From: an uncultured Anaerolineaceae bacterium
GTDB taxonomy: Bacteria > Chloroflexota > Anaerolineae > Anaerolineales > Anaerolineaceae
DNA: 6,896 nt
Assembly (NCBI GenBank): GCA_937920255.1
Contig: CALDSL010000570.1
Span: 1 to 6,896 of the forward strand
Direction: 5' to 3'
This document shows positions 1-5,387 of this stretch, in pieces. The first letter of the stretch is position 1, and every line of letters begins with the position of its first letter. The notes below the pieces were generated by a model. The model saw only the letters and a list, made by a program, of their open reading frames with translations. It was not told where the DNA came from and did not search any database. The translations under genes and the position numbers were made by a program.

Positions 1-3
1 GTA

Positions 4-486
4 ATGGTTTCCCTGGGCCGGCAGTTGCTGTCAGTCAGGCTGGGCCGCTGGCTGGAGCCGGGCGAATATGCTCATTTCATCGATGGCAATCCCAGCAACA
101 CGAGCGCCGGGAACCTGATGCTGACGAGTATGCCCGAACTGGCCAGGCTGCTGCACAATCGCCAGACGGAGCTGGTCTGCCCGTATTGCGGAGAAGTCTT
201 TCGGGTCTCCCAGTCCCATAAAGATCGCCGTGTCCATTGCACGAACCAGTGTCGTAACCTGCATAAGCGCAAGTTTGAAGTGGACCGTGAAGAACTGGAA
301 GCCATGGTCTGGCAGATGCCAACCACCGAGGTTGCCGGCATCTTCGGCGTATCGGATAAAGCCGTTGAAAAACGTTGCAAGCTGCTTGGAATTTCAAAAC
401 CTCCGCGCGGATATTGGGCAAAACTGGCAGCGGAAGAAGAACGGCAGCGCCGAGACGGCAGCGAAATCCTGGGAGAGGCAGAATGA
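4..486 (+). CDS. HNH-like / zinc-knuckle / HTH DNA-binding protein (possibly 5' partial)
   Basis: This 160-residue protein has three recognisable parts. Residues 12-38 resemble the start of a phage-type HNH nuclease: LGRWLEPGE, then AHFIDGN, then NTSAGNL. The usual His-His pair is His24-Phe25 here, so the residue that normally acts as general base is missing. Residues 59-83 hold a C-x2-C-x16-C-x3-C pattern (Cys59, 62, 79, 83), likely a structural zinc site. Residues 103-135 look like a homeodomain-type helix-turn-helix (TTEVAGIFGVSDKAVEKRCK) followed by the KPPRGYW motif often seen at the end of such modules. The reading frame is open to the window edge, so the true start may lie upstream; the ATG at 4 has no visible ribosome site. 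The stop overlaps the next start (ATGA at 483-486), tying it to the pilus genes. A DNA-binding regulator or a decayed nuclease are both possible; I favour DNA binding without cleavage. Confidence 0.72.
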   Translation: MVSLGRQLLSVRLGRWLEPGEYAHFIDGNPSNTSAGNLMLTSMPELARLLHNRQTELVCPYCGEVFRVSQSHKDRRVHCTNQCRNLHKRKFEVDREELEAMVWQMPTTEVAGIFGVSDKAVEKRCKLLGISKPPRGYWAKLAAEEERQRRDGSEILGEAE

Positions 487-1370
487 ACGTCTTTACCTGG
501 ATTGTGAACCTGGGCGTGATCCTGCTGGCTGTCGGTATTTTCCTGTGCAGTTTCCACGCATTATCTACCCTCGTTGAGGTGGCAGCACGTTTGTGGAAGC
601 GGATGTTCGTATCCTGGGCAACCCGGCGGCTAACGGATCTGGGCATCGTGAAAACTGAAGAGCATCGCCGCCAGAAAACGCTGGACGGAAAGCGGTTGGC
701 CGTGCTGATCGCCATCCCCGTATTGGCGCTGGCAGTCCGCGACTTGTTGCTCTCCCCGCTGATGATCGTATTTGGGCTGCTGTTGATTGCCTGGATGAAT
801 TTCCAATCACGGCAGAACGAACGCGGGCGGGTGAACGAGGATGCGGAGTTGGCCGCGCTGCAAATGCGATCGATGTTGTCCGTGGACCGTTCTCTGCTCA
901 ACGCGCTCAACAGCATTGAACTTCCCGGTGGGGTACTCAAGCGCTCGATCCAGCAGGTTGTTACCAGGCTTCAAATGCACCAGCCTCCCGACCAGGCTGC
1001 GCAGGCGCTGAAAGGACTTCCGGGAACAGTCACTGCGCGTCTGGCTGCGTTGATTGCCAACAGCGCCCGCATCACGGATGAAATCCAATCTTCTCTGTTG
1101 ATTGCCCTGGAGCAAGAGGCCCACCGGCAGAAACTCCTGCGCTCGAAGATGCGCCAGACACTTGCGCTGGTGCGGGGCACGATCCGCTTGCTCCAGGGTG
1201 CGGTGGCCGCCTCGCTGGTGTTTGTATTGCTATCGCCGACCTGGCGTAGCTTCTTCTTGCAGGACATCCCGCATCGCACGCTTTTGACGGTGCTGATGGT
1301 CTGCTCTGTGCTTGCCAGTTTGTATTTTGAGTTTGAGGTCTACCAGTTAGGCAGCGGGGAGGCGTTCTAG
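483..1370 (+). CDS. TadB-like T2SSF-domain membrane platform protein
   Basis: The 295-residue protein has the architecture of TadB/GspF-family platform proteins, which sit in the cytoplasmic membrane and link the assembly ATPase to the growing pilus. Hydrophobic segments lie near residues 5-22, 72-105 (probably two passes), 238-251 and 266-284. A charged cytoplasmic stretch of alpha-helical character at about 110-237 corresponds to the T2SSF domain. Sequence conservation to TadB is not obvious by eye; the call rests on topology, length (TadB is usually about 300) and the adjoining TadC-like gene. The start is the ATG at 483, which overlaps the preceding stop as ATGA and has GGGAGAGG at 471-478. 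The frame stays open upstream to 375, but that stretch lies inside the previous gene and lacks membrane character. Residues 146-184 may form the turn between two helical bundles. Confidence 0.8.
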   Translation: MNVFTWIVNLGVILLAVGIFLCSFHALSTLVEVAARLWKRMFVSWATRRLTDLGIVKTEEHRRQKTLDGKRLAVLIAIPVLALAVRDLLLSPLMIVFGLLLIAWMNFQSRQNERGRVNEDAELAALQMRSMLSVDRSLLNALNSIELPGGVLKRSIQQVVTRLQMHQPPDQAAQALKGLPGTVTARLAALIANSARITDEIQSSLLIALEQEAHRQKLLRSKMRQTLALVRGTIRLLQGAVAASLVFVLLSPTWRSFFLQDIPHRTLLTVLMVCSVLASLYFEFEVYQLGSGEAF

Positions 1371-2212
1371 TGGACGGCTATCCGCTTCTGGTGGGCTTCT
1401 CGTTTGCAATGGGCGTGGGCTTAATTGCGAACACGACGCTATCCCTGATGGTTCTGTTTGGAAGGAGGTTGACTCATGCGATGCTGCGAAAACCTGGCCG
1501 CCTGGCGGCTCTCGGTTTGACCAGCGAAAAAGAAAAAGGCGAACAAAACACAGTTGATGAGGTCTATGGGCTGGCTGAGATTCCCTGGACCAGTCTCTAC
1601 GCCGCGAGCGCATTGCTGGCTTTGATCCTTTTTGTAACGCTCGGATCCTATCTCCCTGGCGTAAAAATGGCCTTGCTGATGCTGCCCGGCCTGGTTTGGC
1701 TGGCCAAACGATACCTGATGTATCAGCGCCGGCGCTTCCTGATTGCGCATGTGCGCCAACTACTGGTAGATATCCGCTTGCATATGAGCCTGGCCGGATC
1801 GCTGCTGTTGGGCCTGGAAAACATCGCCAAAACAACCGGGGAAACTTCACCGGTGTATCGCGCGCTGCAGCGGCGTATGTCCGGAGGTTCGGCCAAGAGC
1901 GGCCTGGACGTTTTGCAGTTGCTTGCCAATGACTTGAAATCGCTTCATCTAATGCGCGTGGCGCAGCGGGTGCAGTCGGCGCAGCAATCCAGCGGCATGA
2001 TCGGGGTCGATCAGGCCATCGCCAGCTCAATCGAAGAATTGAATGAAGAGATCGCCGGGCAGGTGGAAGAACAGATGCAGCAGATGCCTACCCGGATCAC
2101 GCTCCTGGCCATGCCGTTTCTGCTTGGCCCTATCGTTATCCTGTTGTTTTACCCGTTAGTCGATCGCATTCTGTCCACGCTCGCGGGGACTGCGATTGGC
2201 GGCGGTTTTTGA
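1370..2212 (+). CDS. TadC-like T2SSF-domain membrane platform protein
   Basis: A 280-residue protein and the second half of a TadB/TadC-type pair. Hydrophobic segments lie near residues 6-30, 76-93, 95-112 and 244-265. The cytoplasmic region between the third and fourth segments contains a T2SSF-like helical bundle, with the pattern MSLAGSLLLGLENIAKTTG at 139-157 and SSGMIGVDQAIASSIEELNEE at about 207-227; the latter resembles the second GspF repeat signature. The start is GTG at 1370, sharing one base with the previous TAG stop; GGGGAGG at 1356-1362 gives good spacing, so the in-frame ATG at 1409 is less likely and would cut off most of the first membrane segment. It probably forms a heteromeric platform with the 483-1370 product that receives pilins from the membrane. 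A spacer of 28 bases follows before the first pilin gene. Confidence 0.83.
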   Translation: MDGYPLLVGFSFAMGVGLIANTTLSLMVLFGRRLTHAMLRKPGRLAALGLTSEKEKGEQNTVDEVYGLAEIPWTSLYAASALLALILFVTLGSYLPGVKMALLMLPGLVWLAKRYLMYQRRRFLIAHVRQLLVDIRLHMSLAGSLLLGLENIAKTTGETSPVYRALQRRMSGGSAKSGLDVLQLLANDLKSLHLMRVAQRVQSAQQSSGMIGVDQAIASSIEELNEEIAGQVEEQMQQMPTRITLLAMPFLLGPIVILLFYPLVDRILSTLAGTAIGGGF

Positions 2213-2240
2213 TCACCCTACTCAATTCAAGGAGAAAAGT

Positions 2241-2411
2241 ATGTTGTTTGATAAGAAAGCATCGGAAATTCCGCAGTTTGTGGTTGTGCTGGCGATCGTC
2301 GTGGTGCTCGGCGCCGCGGCAGTGTGGGGCATCCTCACCAATATTGGCACCCAGGGCGGCAGCGTCGCCACCTGGATCAACAGCATTGCCGTACCGGCAG
2401 CCCATCCCTAG
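2241..2411 (+). CDS. Flp-like prepilin, copy 1
   Basis: A 56-residue protein with the plan of an Flp/class III-type prepilin: a short charged leader (MLFDKKA), then a 20-residue hydrophobic helix from about Pro11 to Trp29, then a short polar tail ending in INSIAVPAAHP. By alignment with the other prepilins of the locus, cleavage is predicted after Ala7, leaving 49 residues. Positions +5 and +6 of the mature protein would be Gln-Phe where Flp pilins normally have Glu-Tyr. The ATG at 2241 is preceded by AAGGAG at 2229-2234, an ideal ribosome site. It sits 28 bases after the TadC-like gene and 17 bases before a close paralogue. The protein is too short for a globular head domain, so the filament would be thin. 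Probably a major pilin because of its strong ribosome site and duplication. Confidence 0.85.
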   Translation: MLFDKKASEIPQFVVVLAIVVVLGAAAVWGILTNIGTQGGSVATWINSIAVPAAHP

Positions 2412-2415
2412 AAAT

Positions 2416-2426
2416 AAAGGAGGAGG
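2416..2426 (+). promoter_or_regulatory. Strong ribosome binding site fixing the TTG start of pilin copy 2
   Basis: AAAGGAGGAGG contains a full anti-16S match a few bases before TTG 2429. It is the main evidence that the unusual TTG codon is the start, together with alignment to copy 1. Confidence 0.75.
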
Positions 2427-2428
2427 CT

Positions 2429-2599
2429 TTGCTTTCCGATAAACGCGCTTCGGCAATTCCACAGTTTGGTGTCGTGTTCGCCTTCATCTTTGTGTTGGGC
2501 GCGGCGGCAGCATGGGCTATCCGAACCGATATCGGCGGTCAGGGAACCAACGTGGCGAATTGGATCAACAGCATCGCTGTTCCAACCGCCCATCCCTAA
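2429..2599 (+). CDS. Flp-like prepilin, copy 2 (TTG start)
   Basis: A second 56-residue prepilin, exactly the same length as copy 1 and identical at 39 of 56 positions without a gap. Its leader is MLSDKRA, followed by SAIPQF and a hydrophobic helix to about Trp29, then the polar tail WINSIAVPTAHP. The start is TTG at 2429: it aligns with the ATG of copy 1, and AAAGGAGGAGG at 2416-2426 lies just upstream. Reading the frame from an upstream ATG at 2324 would run through copy 1 in another frame and is not credible. The predicted cleavage after Ala7 leaves Gln-Phe at +5/+6, as in copy 1. Substitutions concentrate in the membrane helix (for example Leu17Phe, Ile19Phe, Val21Phe) and in the polar tail at 37-44. 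The two copies may build one mixed filament or be alternatives. Confidence 0.85.
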   Translation: MLSDKRASAIPQFGVVFAFIFVLGAAAAWAIRTDIGGQGTNVANWINSIAVPTAHP

Positions 2600-2616
2600 T
2601 CTTAACCTGTAGTGAC

Positions 2617-2650
2617 GGTTGAGGGGGAAGGCTCGCTTTCCCCCTCAACC
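2617..2650 (+). promoter_or_regulatory. Perfect 15-bp stem-loop between pilin pair and third pilin
   Basis: Bases 2617-2631 pair with 2636-2650: GGTTGAGGGGGAAGG on the left, then the four-base loop CTCG, then CTTTCCCCCTCAACC. Fourteen pairs are Watson-Crick and one is G-U. The stem is GC-rich and would be very stable in RNA. There is no U-run after it; the next bases are AAGGAG (2651-2656), the ribosome site of the following pilin. It is therefore not a standard intrinsic terminator. It could slow or partly stop transcription, protect the 3' end of the upstream pilin message from exonucleases, or mark a processing site, all of which would make the pilin pair more abundant than the downstream genes. 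The whole 62-base gap 2600-2661 holds nothing else I can identify. Confidence 0.8.
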
Positions 2651-2661
2651 AAGGAGTGCTT

Positions 2662-2808
2662 ATGTTGCATGATCGTCAGGCGCAAAGCGTCGTGGAATAC
2701 ATCGTCATCCTGGCAATTTTTATCGGGCTGGTAGGCGGCGCATTATGGCAAATCTTTGTGACCCTGCAGGCCAAGTTCAACGATGTCAATGTGCAAATCG
2801 GTGAATAA
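2662..2808 (+). CDS. Divergent Flp/class III-like prepilin, 48 residues
   Basis: This short gene encodes a 48-residue prepilin. The leader MLHDRQA is followed by QSVVEYIVILAIF, a good match to the Flp and archaeal class III prepilin pattern: cleavage after Ala7 puts Glu at +5 and Tyr at +6. The hydrophobic helix runs to about Leu28, and the tail ends in NVQIGE. It lacks the AVPxAHP tail of the other two pilins, so it is not a third copy of them. The ATG at 2662 has AAGGAG at 2651-2656. Its last bases overlap the start of the next gene. Because it retains the canonical Glu5, it could be the primary subunit, an initiating minor pilin, or a pilin for another condition; the sequence cannot decide. 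Confidence 0.85.
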   Translation: MLHDRQAQSVVEYIVILAIFIGLVGGALWQIFVTLQAKFNDVNVQIGE

Positions 2809-3226
2809 ATCCTGGCGGGCAGGGCAGGTAGCGGTGGAAGCGCTGCTGGTCGTGATCCTTTTCGGCTTGCTGATCTTCGGTGGAATCGAGCTGAGCCGGG
2901 GCGTAGCCATCCGCCAGGCGCTCGACAGCGGAACCGGCGCAGCTACGCGCGCATTGTCGCTGGACCCGGCGCAGTGGGGGTTTGCGACAAATCTGGTGCA
3001 GCAGTCGGTCAATCAGAATGTGATGGGCACGCAACCACCAGTCACGATGCAGGTATATGACACCAGCAGCACGCCGCGTAGCTCTGCCTGGCTTTCCGGC
3101 AGCCCATTCGGAACCGGCTTTATCATCGAGGCGGCCGTCCCGTTTCAGGCCGATATCCCTTTTCTGCCCGATTCGGCAGTCACGATCCGCGTCCGGCATT
3201 GGGGAATTGTGGAGCGGTATCCATGA
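2783..3226 (+). CDS. TadE-like pseudopilin
   Basis: A protein of up to 147 residues with a TadE-like N-terminus: RAG, then QVAVEALLVVILFGLLIFGG. Cleavage by prepilin peptidase is predicted between Gly14 and Gln15, giving the canonical Glu at +5 (Glu19). The membrane helix covers about residues 20-35 and is followed by IELSRGVAIRQALDSG, typical of TadE-family helices, and a beta-rich C-terminal region with many Ser and Thr. TadE-type pseudopilins are thought to act in assembly or at the base or tip of the Flp pilus. The ATG at 2783 overlaps the previous gene by 26 bases; ATG 2789 and GTG 2801 are alternatives that shorten the leader and the overlap. None has a clear ribosome site, so translation is probably coupled to the pilin gene. 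The stop overlaps the next start as ATGA. Confidence 0.82.
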   Translation: MSMCKSVNKSWRAGQVAVEALLVVILFGLLIFGGIELSRGVAIRQALDSGTGAATRALSLDPAQWGFATNLVQQSVNQNVMGTQPPVTMQVYDTSSTPRSSAWLSGSPFGTGFIIEAAVPFQADIPFLPDSAVTIRVRHWGIVERYP

Positions 3227-3723
3227 TCCGAGACAGGCGTGCTCAATCCGTAGTATGGGGATTCTTGGGGATGTTGGTGTTTATCGCCCTGGCATCCGGT
3301 CTGGTGGATATCTACCGGCTCTATGCTGCGCGAAATTGGGCATACGGCGTTGCGCAAGAGGCTGCCATGGCCGGCGCGTCCCGTGGAAGAGACTGGTCAT
3401 CCTTTATGGTGGATGGTAATGTCCGGCTTGATCCAGATCAATCCAGTGCGCAAGCGCAGTCGGTGATTGTTTCTGCTATGAGTAGCCGGGAGATTGCGGG
3501 GTATGTCGTGGATGTACGCGTGCTGCCGGATCCAGGCGGTGGGTCGATTGCTGGTTACCCACCGCGGCCGGTCCGCCTGGCCAGCGGCGCGGGGAATTGG
3601 AATAGCAGCGAACCGGCCGTTGGGGTTTATCTCGAAGTGCCTGTGAACTGGTTAATGCTGGACATGCTGAACCTGAACGAAAAGACGGTGCGCGTTTTCG
3701 CGGCCGCAGGAGTGGCGCATTGA
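3223..3723 (+). CDS. TadE/TadG-like pseudopilin lacking Glu5
   Basis: The 166-residue product begins MIRDRRA followed by QSVVWGFLGMLVFIALASG, a prepilin-like leader and a single membrane helix (about residues 12-27). It continues with IYRLYAARNWAYGVAQEAAMAGA, an amphipathic helix typical of TadE/TadG proteins, and a mainly beta-strand C-terminal domain ending in KTVRVFAAAGVAH. The leader is nearly the same as that of the 48-residue pilin (DR-x-AQSVV), but the +5 residue is Trp rather than Glu. The length is near that of TadE and far below full TadG proteins with a von Willebrand domain. The ATG at 3223 overlaps the previous stop (ATGA), with GGAG at 3211-3214. An in-frame upstream ATG at 3199 would put a Gly-Asn-Cys stretch before the leader and is less likely. 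Expected to act with the TadE-like partner in the pilus or its base. Confidence 0.8.
   Translation: MIRDRRAQSVVWGFLGMLVFIALASGLVDIYRLYAARNWAYGVAQEAAMAGASRGRDWSSFMVDGNVRLDPDQSSAQAQSVIVSAMSSREIAGYVVDVRVLPDPGGGSIAGYPPRPVRLASGAGNWNSSEPAVGVYLEVPVNWLMLDMLNLNEKTVRVFAAAGVAH
3708..3712 (+). promoter_or_regulatory. Ribosome site supporting the TTG start at 3720
   Basis: AGGAG lies seven bases before TTG 3720, inside the end of the preceding gene. The TTG overlaps the TGA stop (TTGA), the same geometry as the ATGA overlaps elsewhere in the cluster. This supports TTG over the in-frame ATG at 3741. Confidence 0.6.
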
Positions 3724-5387
3724 AGTATTTGTCTGTGTGGATGGGAACGCGTCACGTGAAGTGGCGGATCGTTGTTGCCGCAGGTTTCTTTTTGGCGTTC
3801 TTTCTTTGCGGAGTCCGCATCGCATCCGCGGCGATCTTCCCGGAATATTTGCGAAATGGGCGGACGTATGATCAGGAGAGCAGGTATATTCAGTGGAACG
3901 GGTCCGTTGCCTATGTAAACCTGTTTCACCGGGATAATACCTCGCTGCCGCCGTCGGAAGGAGGCGCAAGCTGCACGGGTGGCTGCACCGAACAGGTGAC
4001 CCGTATCCAGAGCGGCAGCTCGATTTCCGGTAACTTCACCTATCTGAGCACTTTCAACGTTCAAGCTGCTTATAGCGGCGATGACCAAGTGGGTAGGGTT
4101 ACCGTCCGTGCATGCGGTCAGACCATTTTCAGTGATGATTTGTACATAGCCAACCAGAGCGCGCCAGGTTTTAATAATCTCCCTAACCCCGCCTGGAATG
4201 TGCCGACCGCCGGCGATTGCACCTGGTCAATCTCCGCTTCCGGCGGTTACGTGGACATTCGCGCAGTGACCACGGTTTATCGCACCACACCGGCTCCAAC
4301 CGTTGACCTGAGAGTCAACAATTCAAACGGGCCGCTCAACCTGGCTGGTCCCGCCAGCTATAACTTGACCTGGACCAGCACCAACGCGGCTTCCTGCAGC
4401 GCCTCGAATAGCTGGAGCGGCGCGCAGGCCACCAATGGATCGCAAGCTTTTTCCGGCATCGCTTCCGGAACCTATACGTATACGATCACCTGCACGAATC
4501 CGGCGGGCAGCGCGGTTGACAGTGTGACTGTCAATGTGCTCTCCGCGCCAACTGTGACGGTATTGGCTCCGGCAAGCCTGACCGCACCTGCTAGCTACAC
4601 GGCTACCTGGACCAGCAGCAACGCGGTTTCCTGCACCGGCTCGAATCGTTTTAGCGGTTGGTCGGGCTTGAGTGGTTCAAGAGCTGAAGTTTCTCTCCCT
4701 GCCGGCGTGTACGACTATACCGTCACATGCACGAATGCCGCCGGAGCAACTGCATCTGACACGAAACGGACGGTTGTTTATGCTGCTCCAGTGGTTGATG
4801 TTAAAGTGGATGGATCAGACGGCCCTGACGTGACTCTACCCGGGCCGGCTTCATTTACAGTCACCTGGACAAGCGCGAATGCCGTTCAGTGCAATGGCTC
4901 TTCCAGACTGGCCGGTTCCTCCGGGCTTTCTGGTTCTCGCGTCGAAGTGAATGTACCTTCCGGGACTGCCTATGAGTACATCATGGTGTGTACGAATGCG
5001 CTTGGAGCAACAGCCAGTGATTCAATCCGAGTGTATATACTGACTCCTCTCAGCGGAACAATATCGGCTGTTCATGCCAGGCTGCTTCTCTTGGCCTCAA
5101 ATCTCGGCCAACCGGCTCAGTCATTGAATGGAACAGCCTCAGGTGGAACGCCAGCATATACCACCATTATCCACGTCCTCGCTCCTTCTGGATTGGAAAC
5201 CCTGTACCCGCAGAGCGGCAGCGCGTGGACAATTACGCCGCTGTCCGTCAATGACCCGAATTTCGGCACTGCCGAAGAAGGAACCTGGACCGCATGGGGG
5301 GTGATTACAGACGCGGCTGGCGCGATGTACCGGACCGCCAGCGTTAGTTGGGATGTCGCCTGGTATCCCGTTCACGGCAGGCCATGA
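3720..5387 (+). CDS. Secreted Ig-repeat protein, candidate pilus-associated surface protein
   Basis: A 555-residue exported protein. Residues 1-38 form a signal peptide: basic start, hydrophobic core at about 17-30, and an ASAA site before Ile39. Residues 39-190 are an N-terminal domain of unknown type with four Cys (85, 89, 132, 167). Residues 192-441 are three tandem Ig-like repeats of 80-86 residues, each with WTSxNA before a first Cys and CTN at a second Cys, 32-33 residues apart (226/258, 305/337, 391/424), presumably one disulfide each. Residues 442-555 form a Cys-free C-terminal domain rich in aromatic residues, perhaps another beta-sandwich. There is no C-terminal membrane anchor or sortase motif. 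The start is TTG 3720 (AGGAG at 3708-3712, overlap with the previous stop); ATG 3741 would also keep the signal peptide. Position within a pilus cluster suggests an adhesin, tip or sheath role, which is inference. Function is otherwise unknown. Confidence 0.78.
   Translation: MKYLSVWMGTRHVKWRIVVAAGFFLAFFLCGVRIASAAIFPEYLRNGRTYDQESRYIQWNGSVAYVNLFHRDNTSLPPSEGGASCTGGCTEQVTRIQSGSSISGNFTYLSTFNVQAAYSGDDQVGRVTVRACGQTIFSDDLYIANQSAPGFNNLPNPAWNVPTAGDCTWSISASGGYVDIRAVTTVYRTTPAPTVDLRVNNSNGPLNLAGPASYNLTWTSTNAASCSASNSWSGAQATNGSQAFSGIASGTYTYTITCTNPAGSAVDSVTVNVLSAPTVTVLAPASLTAPASYTATWTSSNAVSCTGSNRFSGWSGLSGSRAEVSLPAGVYDYTVTCTNAAGATASDTKRTVVYAAPVVDVKVDGSDGPDVTLPGPASFTVTWTSANAVQCNGSSRLAGSSGLSGSRVEVNVPSGTAYEYIMVCTNALGATASDSIRVYILTPLSGTISAVHARLLLLASNLGQPAQSLNGTASGGTPAYTTIIHVLAPSGLETLYPQSGSAWTITPLSVNDPNFGTAEEGTWTAWGVITDAAGAMYRTASVSWDVAWYPVHGRP
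4293..5042 (+). repeat. Three tandem Ig-like domain repeats
   Basis: Repeat units are at 4293-4544, 4545-4784 and 4785-5042. Each starts with APxV and carries a GPAS/APAS-type strand, WTSxNA, Cys, a Ser/Gly-rich loop, and CTNxxG. Units 2 and 3 share the loop SGLSGSR-x-EV and GATASD, which unit 1 lacks; unit 1 instead has SWSGAQATNGSQ. Units 2 and 3 therefore look like the later duplication. Confidence 0.85.

Larger units (their letters stand above)
2241..2599 (+). repeat. Tandem duplication of a pilin gene, 188-bp period
   Basis: The two pilin genes are direct repeats offset by 188 bases. The best-kept nucleotide block is TGGATCAACAGCAT, at 2373 and again at 2561, followed in both by a tail ending in CCCATCCCTA and the stop. 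Each repeat carries its own strong AGGAG-type ribosome site. The divergence of the protein copies (17 of 56 residues) says that the duplication is not recent. Confidence 0.85.

Noticed and set aside
375..482. N-terminal extension of the TadB-like protein
   Set aside because: It lies within the preceding gene, is Arg-rich and polar; the ATG at 483 with GGGAGAGG upstream fits better.
77..940. 287-codon open frame on the minus strand
   Set aside because: It lies antisense to the HNH-like and TadB-like genes, which have motifs, ribosome sites and coupled starts. The minus-strand protein is low-complexity, Arg/Ser-rich, with no domain I can see.
1347..2030. 227-codon open frame on the minus strand
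   Set aside because: Antisense to the TadC-like gene; Arg/Pro/Ser-rich composition typical of a shadow frame in GC-rich DNA.
2324..2428. N-terminal extension of pilin copy 2 from the ATG at 2324
   Set aside because: The extension reads copy 1 out of frame, has no prepilin leader and breaks alignment with copy 1.
2617..2650. Simple rho-independent terminator
   Set aside because: The hairpin is strong but no U-run follows; the next bases are a ribosome site. I list it as a regulatory stem-loop instead.
3536..3565. Nine-base inverted repeat GCGGTGGGT / ACCCACCGC with a 12-base loop
   Set aside because: It lies inside the second TadE/G-like gene, in a Gly/Pro-rich coding stretch; such pairing is easily due to codon use and there is no supporting context.
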